Part shown: positions 22,180-31,529 of the stretch, in pieces
Numbering within the stretch: position 1 is the first letter of the stretch
How the letters are laid out: every line of letters begins with the position of its first letter
DNA from: Astropecten irregularis
Lineage: Eukaryota; Echinodermata; Asteroidea; Paxillosida; Astropectinidae
Reading direction: 5' to 3'
DNA: 64,000 nt
NCBI GenBank assembly: GCA_963971285.1
Contig: OZ020259.1
Location: forward strand, 6,820,001-6,884,000
Program-made: the position numbers and the translations under genes
The notes under the pieces: generated by a model
Told to the model about the DNA's origin: nothing
Database searches by the model: none
What the model saw: only the letters and a program-made list of their open reading frames with translations

Positions 22180-24480
22180 GGTCGTCTGCTTTACGTGTAT
22201 TTGGCGTCATTTCCAAGTCAGAAGCCATGGAACCACTAACACGTACACCGCAGCTACACGTACATTTCAGATTATTCCTTCTTTCACCTACTCCGAACTT
22301 CGTCTTTTTTTCTTTTTTTTTCTTACATGAAATTTCTTCGGCTTTTAGAATTTGCTTACAGCGAGTTAAGAGAACAATTAAAACCATCAATTATTTTCGT
22401 TTTCCCGAGGCTTCGAGATATTTCGTCTTCCAATGGTCATACCTGGTGTGTTCTTTAGATGCAGACCTTTCTTATTACTTTTTTGTACCATCTACATCAT
22501 ATAGTTTTTGTTAAAAATGGACGATTGTATAATTTGTAACATTTACCATTTACTTTCCTTTGATTTACCTCGTGATATTTTCAAACGGAAGATTCATTTC
22601 TTGTCATTGAAAAAAATAAAAATAATGGTCGTTCCGCTACCGACACAAACTACTTACCTACGGGAAGAGTGGATGTAAACGTCCATTATAACCTATCTTC
22701 CGTGTTCAGCGTGGGGCATGTCTACAATAATGGCACATCGTCAGAGTCTTTTGTTTCTTTTAATTGAAAATAAAAAATTAAAAAATTGTGAATACGAGAT
22801 GGGAATGTCCAATATATCTATTCTTCATTTTACTTTGTAAATTGTAATGAAAGTCCCTCCAGACTCACTTGACGTTAAAATACAACAGTACTTGTAACCC
22901 CCTAAAAGCATATTTTCTCTTGGTTTCTCTTGGTGACGACTGTTATATGTATATTTTGTTTTCTCCATTACTTCACTTCGGGTTGTATTTATAGTGAACA
23001 GTTGAGTTACATGTATGGGTTCTTAACCATATATCTTTTAATGCAGTTAGGAGGCCAGAGGGCCTGACGTGTTTTGATCCCAGCAGATCTTTCTCAAATG
23101 TTTGCAACTGTGTATTATATATTGCGTAAATAACTACGGTATCATAACATGGACATTGCTATTACTCTTTATTACTTTAGTGTGAATAAGGTCATTTGTC
23201 TGCCGGTTTCCAGGGACGTTGTCGTGAATATAAGTTGAGTTGCGGGGAATGATGACGTACACCAATAGATGTATATGAAATGGAATCCATTTACTGGCTG
23301 ACTGGTGGTTCCATAATGCAAATTTGAACAGCCGGGCCGCGCCATGCATGGTGCTTTATTATTAAATCAACATTGCGCAAACAACAATCATAATAGTATC
23401 TGATAATTCACGAGAGATCAGATTTACACATTGCAAAGTAGTTTAATCAGTCAAGCTACTGCAGCTCGTGGTTTTTGCGTGTGTGTTCGTGTGGACTTGT
23501 CAATGGTGCCAAGGGAGGACTTTCGTGTATGTACACAGCCACGAATCGAGGACGGCTTGCAAATCGAGGACGTCCTCGATTTGCGTTAGGGCCAAAAATG
23601 GGGTCCGAGGAGGCCTTTCTATGAGCCAGTGAATTTTCACAACATTTGGGAGCTGTCCTCGGTCTACGTCTTGGACGTGTTGCGTCACACACTATCGTTT
23701 CTGGCCTGGCGGGCACGTCCCTTGATGGAATAGCGCCCTCTGTTGCCCACTTCACGCATCGGTAATGGCCGCGCCGAAGCGGCAGATACGACATGACCGA
23801 TGTAAACGTTGCTAGGCCTAGGGCCTGCCTGAACACGCATCCCAAACAAAGTTTGGTAGCGTCACTTCACTGTAAATTGTGTACTAATAATTAGTGGGGC
23901 CAAAATAGACTACTGTATAATTGTAGTCATTAACTTAAGGCTAGTAGTAGGCCTACATAGTAGTAGTACTACTACTCATGTACGAGCCTTAAGTTAGTTG
24001 ACTAACTAACTTAAAGTCTAGTACATAGTAGTACTAGTACTATGTAGACCTACTAGTAGGGCTACTACTAGCCTTAAGTTAGTTAGTCTTTACCAAACTA
24101 TGCTGAGAACTACCTGGGACCATTCACTCATTAATGTTCACAACTAAGGTAGCCTTACTCGATACAAGTCGCCTTCACACCCCGTTTTTTGAGTGAGTCG
24201 GCACTTAAATGTGTTTCAATCTCCGTTGCGTGAATGTTGACTGCTATTTTTTGTGTCATTGACTACCCTGATAATTTCCGGAATCTCTGTAAACTCTGAA
24301 AACTGTCCCCTTCCCCCTACCTTGGCCACATGTAAATGGACTTCTTGCCCCCCCCCCCCAAAAAAAAAAAAAAAAAAACTACCCCAACCTCCACCTCCAA
24401 TTATGATTAAATGAGAAGTTCATGACCAACTTGAAGACAGGCAGTGTAATTAATTGAGTTTACTGTTTTCTTGGTTTGCA
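22180..24480. other. Intergenic interval between divergent genes A and B
   Basis: AT-rich, with a more GC-rich patch at 23.5-23.83 kb that may be the promoter region of the zinc-finger gene. An open minus frame there (23456-23845) is Arg/Pro-rich and unlike known proteins. Near 23045-23100 the words GGCCTGACGTGTTTTGATCC and CAGCAGATCTTTCTC belong to the hairpin-GAAACG repeat family. A polyC/polyA run lies at 24350-24380. Confidence 0.5.
23931..24084. repeat. Nested palindromic AGTAGT/ACTTAAG repeats
   Basis: CTTAAGGCTAGTAGTAGGCC at the left is mirrored by CTACTACTAGCCTTAAG at the right. Inner palindromes (CATAGTAGTACTAGTACTATG, TTAGTTGACTAACTAA) stack inside. Confidence 0.75.
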
Positions 24481-24520
24481 GGTGACCTGTCTGTCTGCCG
24501 ATGTTTGACAAGAATTAAAC

Positions 24521-26242
24521 ATGTCTCAGCCGTCCACCAGCTCGGCTCCGAGTCCATCTGGCCCACCCAGTGATGTCCCAGTCGTTAATGCCCCTGATGC
24601 CAGCGGGAACCATGGCATTACAGTACTGCAGACCAGTAATGAGCACGGATGCAGGAAATGGGACAAGAAACACTTCTGCTATTACTGCGATGTACCCCAA
24701 GCCAATCTTCCCCGTCATCTCCAGTCATGCCACAAAGAAGAGAGGGTAGTTGTCGAGCTTGCATCGGAGACCAACGCTAGTGCCCGTAAACGTCTTTTGT
24801 TACAACTCCGCAATCTTGGTAATCACAGACACAACAGTCAGGTTCTTCGTGAAGGGTCAAGGTGTTCTGATCGTTGGCTATAGGCCAAAGCATGTGGCAT
24901 CTCCCCAGGCCTATGGACCATGCATACATTGTTATGGCTATTATGTGCGGACTGATCTGTGGCGACATGCCTGCCCCTTGAAGCCTGCAGCCCCTTCACA
25001 GACTGATGGTGCTGGCAGGAGGGCTGGTGTCGGTGGACGGGTTGCTCACAACAGTGATTTGTTAAAACCTGCTCCTGTCGGGGTGTCTTTCCAGTTGAAT
25101 CGGGTTCTCAGTCCAATGAAGAGAGATGAGGTCGCTTTGTTAGTGAAAAATGACACGTTGATTGTAGAATTAGCCAAACGGGAATATATGAAACTCGGGC
25201 ATCACATCGATCATCACTGCTACATCCGCAACAGGATCCGTGAATTGGGTCGTCTCGTCCTCCAACTCCGAAAGAACACCCACCAGCCCAATGCATCCCT
25301 GGAGTCGTTTGTGCGTCCCCAGCACTTTACGGATATTGTGGAGGCTGTTCACCGCATTGCCGGCTTCAGTGAAGAAAAACAGTTATATGATGTTCCGTCA
25401 CTGGCACTCAAGATTGGTTATTCGGTCAAGAAGTGTGCACTCATACTGAAAGGTCTAGCTCTAGAGTCTTGCCAAAAACACAAAGCCGACTGTGCTGGAG
25501 AGTTTTTGCAATTGTGCTTTAACTGGCGACACCGTGTGTCTGAGCACGCGGAGAAGATCCTCCCTCTAACCCTGCCAACATCCCCCTCCCTCCCCCCGCC
25601 TACCTCCCTCCCTCCCTCCAATCCCCCCCACCACCCCCACCACCCCCAGTCCACACATTCCCCGACCCTGCCAAAAGTGTTCAATCTGAACGTCGTGCAC
25701 CGACTTATTGTTTTTGTGCAATGTGTTATACTTTCAGAAGGCTTCAGTAGTGAAGAGGAGAGCAGCGACAGCAACGACAGCAACGACAGCACTCAGGGGA
25801 GCAACATCGATGAAGATGAACCCACGGACAACGGTAATAATTTGCTCCTTGTTTGGTTGGTCGGTCTATCAGTCTGGCTGCGGTGTGCCTGTCCGTCTCT
25901 CAGTGCTTGTGTCTGTGGGTCATTTCACTCTGTTTGAACTTCTTCTTCAGAACCCTTATTTATTGCGAACATGTTTTCTTTGTTTCCTCTGCGCTACCAG
26001 GAGAGACTGTGTCCACCCAACCACCTGCACTACCCACATCACCCACGGTCCGAGTCCAGCGTCGTCCATGGACTGCAGAGGAGAAGAGAGACGTTGAAGA
26101 GGGCCTCCAGAGATTCTTTCAGTTGTGCAAACTTCCTGGCAAACGGGACATCGATACAGCTTGTTCGGTGGCACTACGGACGCGAACTTGGAAGAACATC
26201 AAGGACTTTTGTCGGAATTCGCTTAAACTGTACCCTAGATAA
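24521..26242 (+). CDS. Two-zinc-finger / Myb-like protein of mobile-element type, with a frameshift
   Basis: Start ATG at 24521 follows a TTTGCAG splice acceptor at about 24481, so a 5' UTR intron is likely. Order: Ser/Pro-rich N-terminus; finger 1 FCYYCDVPQANLPRHLQSCH; RLLLQLRNLGNH; finger 2 CIHCYGYYVRTDLWRHAC; a helical region with IRELGRLVLQLRK and SLALKIGYSVKK; an acidic Ser/Asp stretch; then, across a 167-bp intron (25834-26000, phases agree), a Myb/SANT-like RRPWTAEEKRDVEEGLQRF to RTWKNIKDFCRNSLK. Near 24850 one extra base shifts the frame between finger 1 and finger 2. I recall this N- and C-terminal combination from multi-copy fish and invertebrate proteins with a recombinase-like middle; that middle is missing here. 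It may be an internally deleted element or a domesticated relic. Nucleic-acid binding is likely; function unknown. Confidence 0.7.
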
Positions 26243-26458
26243 GCAGAGACAATAGATGTCCTACCTAGCTCAACCCGACTAAAATGATGCAACATTTCAC
26301 TGTTTTGGCTGAGCCACTTTTTCGCCCCACAATTAAGGCCCAATAATGTCGAGAGTACAAAGAACAAATTCATTTGGTCCTCTGTCCTCAGTCGGATAGG
26401 TGCAAATCACATGCTGCAAGTGTCCTCTATTGGATAGACTGCGAAGTATGTCCTCAAT

Positions 26459-26711
26459 GTGCTGTGTCTACATGTATGTGACGGTTGGAGTGTGAATGAG
26501 GCCCAAATCGCCTGCCAGCAGCTCGGCTTCCGGACAGCGGTCTCCGGACACGTATCGTTCGGTCCAGGCTCTGGAGCAATACTCCTGGACGATGTCCAGT
26601 ATAGCGGTTGGGAACGCCGGCTCTATTATTGTATCCATGACGGATGGGGACATCATGATTGCACCCACGCGGATGACGTCGGTGTTGTGTGTTCAATTGA
26701 TGCAATTTATG
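26459..26711 (+). pseudogene. Gene B SRCR domain 1 (5' half missing)
   Basis: CDGWSVNEAQIACQQLGF, then GPGSGAILLDDVQYSG, YYCIHDGWGHHDC and VGVVCSI are the second two-thirds of a group A SRCR domain. The usual VRLV..GRVEV..WGTV start is replaced by unrelated residues. Donor GTAAGG follows 26711 in phase 1. Confidence 0.75.
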
Positions 26712-27687
26712 GTAAGGATGGGTGGTCAAATATAATAAACTCTGCCTAAAGCTTTCCCTGTTTTTCAAGAAAAGTTCATGTCTGTTACAATCACTTGTTT
26801 AATGCAATGTGGGTGTATGGCACTGTCTGATTTGGGCGTCCGCCGAAGAATGTGGTTTGGAATGAAAAAGATCTATATATTTCGTTATTTTCAGGGATTA
26901 ATTAATATAATTAAACAATTGGAAACGGGTCGTATCTTTCTGACATGTTTTCATTTTTTTAGGGAAAGGATTTGTAAAAGTACTCAGTCATGATCGTCAC
27001 AAGCTTTTTCTCACGTACGCACTATGCGATATACATCACGCCCGTCAATCCAATTTGATCATCAATCAATAAACACGAACACTCCGCGCACGGATAGTTT
27101 ATTCTGATGACAACTGTAATCAGTCTTTTGAGTAAGATTATGTGGTCGGCGTATAATTGTGATGTTGCTTAATTATAATTAGGGAAGGTACTTCCTGTTT
27201 GTTCAGAGACGTCACAAACTACAAATCAAACCATCACTCAGAAAAAAAAGCATTGGTATTCTGTTTTAAAAAAGTTATTTCGTTATACGAATGTAACTAT
27301 GTTTGTCATATCTTCCCTTCAATTTTATAAATTAAACAAAATCGTTTTCGGAAGGCCAGTGGAGGTAAGCCTGCTTGATGGATTGAGGGGAACCACCTGT
27401 GCTGATGACTGTATCGTGGTGCAGGTCATAGACGAATGACCTGATAGGAAAGAATATCTGCAAAGGAATTACTGTCCATACACAGGCTCCGCAGACGAAC
27501 ATCCTATAGGTTTAGGCATTCGATTGCAATTCGCGAGAAGAGGATCATTCGGTCAAATAGAGGTCACCTCAGGAGGTATCCAGCAGGCTTCCTGGCCTCC
27601 TAGACCCTACGATGGTTGGGCAGACAAGGCATCATTAGAGTGCTCTGGTTTGAATGCAATGTGCTTTCGTGTTTTTTTTTCATACAG

Positions 27688-27971
27688 ATGTTCGCCTTTC
27701 GTCAGGGGAGTCATCTTCCAGGGTGAAAGTCGAGGTGAAGATCAACGGTGGACCCTGGGATCGGTCTGTAGCGACGGCTGGGACCTACGAGACGCCACGG
27801 TGGTGTGCCGTCAACTCGGCTACCGCTTCGCCATCTCTGCCTCCGTAACGAACCTTGACCGTGAACGGAACTTTAACATGGGTAATGAGGATTCTCTGGT
27901 GGATTGTGGAACGGGACCGCTCTTCGTTCGACGGTGTTATAGCTATGCAGGTCTCAGGTGCAAGACCAGAG
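27688..27971 (+). pseudogene. Gene B SRCR domain 2 (one-base deletion)
   Basis: Acceptor CATACAG, donor GTAAGC. The start reads VRLSSGESSSRVKVEVK in one frame. The rest, VCSDGWDLRDATVVCRQLGY, is in another, the switch lying at a GGG run near 27759. The exon is 284 nt, one short of a multiple of three, as expected for a single lost base in a phase 1-1 module. Confidence 0.8.
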
Positions 27972-28079
27972 GTAAGCGCTGAGATGATATACTTGATTAT
28001 GTACAAAGTTGTCCTCCGTCCTAGCATGAATCTTTTCATTATAGAAGTAGTCTCTAATCTTGAACTTGTTTCATTCCAG

Positions 28080-28417
28080 ATGGTAGACAATTGAGTTGAG
28101 ATTGGTCAATCCCGTACACGAAGCGTCTGGAATCGTTCAGGGCCGTTACGGACCGGATGCCGAGTGGGGCGCCCTCTGTGGCAATTCTCTGGACATCCGA
28201 GACGAACCGGTGGTCTGCCGCCATCTTGGATTTGTCACAGTCGCACATTACTCGAGAGTACTGACTCGGGAGGATGCCGTTCTGACTTCCTTGGAAAATA
28301 AGACGTTTTTGTCCGACGTGGGATGCTACGGCAGGGAGGATGACCTTTCCCAGTGTGCTCTGATAGCTGATACTGGCGTAGTATGCACGACTCTGGCATA
28401 CATACAATGTGTAGCAG
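28080..28417 (+). pseudogene. Gene B SRCR domain 3 (frame broken at its start)
   Basis: After acceptor TTCCAG the phase-1 frame hits TGA, but one base over it reads LRLVNPVHEASGIVQGRYG, WGALCGNSLDIRDEPVVCRH, DLSQCALI and ending IQCVAG. The 338-nt length is again off by one. An alternative acceptor at 28086 would restore an open exon but not the phase. Confidence 0.75.
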
Positions 28418-28768
28418 GTTGGTACAAGATACACTCTCGTAAAAGTTGCGAGCTCAATTACCATTCTTGAGCCATGTCACACGAGGCAATTTACAGGCAA
28501 ACAGTTCCAGGCAATCTCCGAGAAAAATTAACGGAGGCTTAAATAGGCTCAGGCTCAGTTCTGTCATCCTTATACTGAACATAAAAGATGCGGTTTTTCA
28601 TTGAGGATGAATCTCTATTTTCCTTTTCAAACCAGAGAATTTACTTTCAAACCGCAGCCAAAAGCCTCTATTTTGATACCGGTTGTTTTAGAATTGATTT
28701 CCGAATTGGTGCAGAAGCCTTAGACTGAGCCTCCGTTTCGAAAAGGCCCCGAACTTCCCGCTGGATCG

Positions 28769-29120
28769 ATTATAATAATAATAATAATTCTGAATTTTAT
28801 TCCGCGTACACATCTGTCCAAAGACACTCGAGGCGAACATATTATTATCCCTGATCATTGGGCAATAATTAACATTCCTGAAATCATCTCAACTATTACA
28901 GTCCCGGCTTTTTTTAAACGCACAGAGGCTTATCAAACCACAAAGCCATCTCTCCCCTCACAGGCACCTATTTACACCTTGGTGGAGAGGAGCAATATGT
29001 GACAAAGCATCGTGGCCAAGGATGCAAGCACCATTAACCCTTGGCTGGATTCGAGCCAACAATCTGTAGATTGACCACGAGATCTTGAGTTCGACAGGCC
29101 AGACCACTTGGCCATGGCAC
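28769..29120 (-). repeat. tRNA-derived SINE, copy 1
   Basis: On the minus strand: GTGCCATGGCCAAGTGGTCT (A-box part), then GGCTCGAATCC (B box), then GACAAAGCATCGT/CACATATTGCTCCTCTCCAC core and a (TAA)n tail. Two further copies lie at 37939-38276 and 41027-41395. It lies just before the big gene B exon. Confidence 0.75.
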
Positions 29121-29167
29121 TTCAATAACATGTTGTCGCTTGTACTTTGTATTTGATTGCAACCCAG

Positions 29168-31388
29168 AACAACGAAACATGGATAGGGCTTATATCACCG
29201 AAAGATGCAGATGTGACGATCTCTGTTGTATCTTCGGCGACTGCTGCTATGACTTCACCTCCAACTGTCACTCCTTGAACAGGACTGACCTCCAAATAGG
29301 TGGAGTCGACGCAGATCTCTATGCCTGCGTCTGGGTACCAAGCAGTAAGGTGTGGAGCAATTTTCTGGACACTGGGTTTGTGTTGGTCAGTTTGTGCCCA
29401 GATGGGTGGAGCGATTATTCAGTGAGACAGTCCTGCAAGCAAATAGCGCCCTGGGGAGATGTCATCGGCTCTCTTCCGATCTACGACGAAAGCGGCGCTC
29501 TTCCGATCTACGACGAAAGCGGCGTTGTTTATAAGAATGTTTTTTGCGCTGTTTGCCACGGAGTCTCATCTTCAAGCATGCAAAAATGGGACGTTGAATT
29601 AGAGGACGACGAGTTATTGGATATAACACACGATGCGCGATTCAACACCACTGTGTTCAACATTCCAACATGTACAACCTGGTAATGGATCAAGAGGAAT
29701 AGCTCGCCCTTGCCCAGTGAAAACAGTGCGCATGTGTCCCGAGGTGATCTCTCTCGAGGAAGGACTAAGGGCGGCATGCGAGGATTACTACGCACCGGTA
29801 AAGGTCAACGAAATTCTGTATCACAATCCACACTGTGCGATGTGCCATGGACTGCAGGTCGAGCCCACTGCCACCTGTAGGGCAAATGAAAAGGTATGTT
29901 TAAAGGATTGTAGTTCAGATAACTGGGGTCCTTGCGAAATGGTGTGCGTTCCGAATAACTTCCTAGGCATAGCAGTCCTGTTTGACTTCGACTGGGGAGA
30001 GAATGCAGATTCTGTCTGTCAACCTGGAGAGTTCATTGATCCCTTCTTGAAAAGGTGCCGCACTGTTCTCTGCAAGTCCGGTGTGACGAAAGAAGGAGGG
30101 GAGTGCACCGAGGAAGGCCAGCCGGATGTGCCGTCATCAACGTCATTTCCATGGTTGTCACTGCTTGACGACAACTGCACATGGTTCGTCGACACGACCC
30201 TTGGTTTGGCTGCATCGTACTGGCAAGCAGTCCCTATAACGTCCAGCACCGAGTTCGAGGTCTCAATCCTCGTCGAGAGTTACGAAATCAAGGAACACCT
30301 CACTGGATTTATACCGCTCCTGTTTGGGACTAGAAGTGACGACCTCGACATCTGCGACATCAGAACAGTAACAGTTTATCTGAAAGAGGACAGCCTCTCA
30401 ACAGTTGACGTCTGTGCAAGCACAACCTTAAGAGGCGATGGAGTTTTCGGCAGCAGTCAAAATAACAATAATTCGAGCCCTCGGTTCCAGGTATTGGGTT
30501 TGTTCAGGTTCACCAAGCTCAATTTAAATTACACGACCGAAACGCTTCCAACGCCAGAATGCCTTCAGGTCCTTGAACTGAACTGTACACAGTTAACTGT
30601 TAACAAGCGACGAGTACAAAATGACGGGTGACGGATATATCCTCCAGCATTCCTCAACAGGTATTCGTTTTGGAAGGGGCGAGTTTGTCATCTTGCCCGG
30701 TCATCAGGCGTTCGTATGCGGTACTATCGATGTGCCTGACCATAGTAAGTTCGCAGTCGGCTTGTTATCCCTGGTCTTATGCTGCCTGTCTTTGGTGGCA
30801 CTCTTAGCCAGCTTCGTCACCTACTGTGTGTTCCCCGAGTTGAGAAACCAAGCAGGGATATTCGTCATGAACCTCCTAGTGGCGCTCTTTGTGGCTCTCT
30901 TCTTCTCGATTTTGACGGTGATTCTGGAGCCCACTGGGAATCTGTGTGTGGTATCCGCCTCTCTAGTCCACCTATCATGGGTGTCTGCGTTCTTCTGGAT
31001 GGCGATGTTGTCGTACAATGCGGCGAAAACTTTTGGAAGTGCCACCATCCACACAAAGGGTTTGAGGCTGAGCTATCGTCGGTTGTTGGCCTCCATGGCT
31101 TCCGTCTGGTGTCCCGCCTTGGCTATCGTGAGAGTCTGCCTTGTGCTTCACTTCTGTGACTGCACCAGTCTCTCGCCCATTTACAGCGTGTCCGAGCCAT
31201 GCTGGATCGCCAATGTGAAGACAAACCTGGTTGTCTTTGGCATCCCAGTGGCCATGTCACTACTCTGCAGTGCGGTCTGTTCAAATGTTGTCCTGGTCAG
31301 TATTCGAAGATCCAGACGGGACACCAAGATGCTTCACAGGAAACGGAATGCAAATGCTGTACTGGATGAATTCAAGATATACTTCAAG
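29168..31388 (+). pseudogene. Gene B main exon: somatomedin-B, ectodomain, TM1-TM5
   Basis: Begins after acceptor CAACCCAG. Somatomedin-B remnant CRCDDLCCIFGDCCYDF lacks the first Cys pair spacing of gene A. The ectodomain matches gene A: YKNVFCAVCHG, CAMCHGLQVEP, EFIDPFLKRCRTVLC. TM segments include LLSLVLCCLSLVALLASFV, FVMNLLVALFVALFFSILTV, HLSWVSAFFWMAMLSYN and VFGIPVAMSLLCSAVCSNVV. A perfect 27-bp duplication lies at 29471-29524. Donor GTAAGC follows FKIYFK at the same place as gene A's exon 3. Without splicing the frame ends at a stop at 31419-31421. Frame breaks are near 29684 and 30625. Confidence 0.82.
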
Positions 31389-31522
31389 GTAAGCAAAGAT
31401 GAAACAAATATTTACCTGTAACATAAGTGCACGAAGGCTGTAATTTGTTTTTGAACCGTCTTCATAACATTCATAAGAACAGTTTCACCCTCATGTAACG
31501 TCTCTGTAACACACATGCTGAA

Positions 31523-31528
31523 AATAAA
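31523..31528 (+). terminator. Candidate polyadenylation signal after gene B
   Basis: AATAAA about 100 nt past the read-through stop at 31421. It could end a shortened transcript that lacks TM6-7. Confidence 0.35.
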
Positions 31529-31529
31529 G

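Larger units (their letters stand above)
26459..31421 (+). pseudogene. Gene B: SRCR-somatomedin-B-7TM receptor, decayed paralogue of gene A
   Basis: Three SRCR exons (26459-26711, 27688-27971, 28080-28417) precede a 2.2-kb exon (29168-31388) carrying somatomedin-B remnants, the gene A-type ectodomain and TM1-5. The last SRCR exon ends in phase 1 and the next begins with two bases of a codon, so they can be joined. Defects: SRCR 1 lacks its first half; SRCR 2 and 3 each have an apparent one-base loss; the large exon has an extra base near 29684 and a 7-bp near-duplication near 30625; and no exon for TM6-7 is found downstream to the window end. Gene C shows no such defects in 6 kb of coding sequence, so poor sequence quality is a weaker explanation than decay. 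No signal-peptide exon was found. If expressed, the product would not be a normal receptor. Confidence 0.7.

Noticed and set aside
22112-22226. Possible extra coding exon upstream of gene A (MASDLEMT..)
   Set aside because: It spans the TATA box and its donor; a 5' UTR is simpler, and the signal peptide would not be N-terminal.
23456-23845. Arg/Pro-rich minus frame of 129 codons
   Set aside because: GC-rich patch open by composition; no known domain. More likely a promoter-type region.
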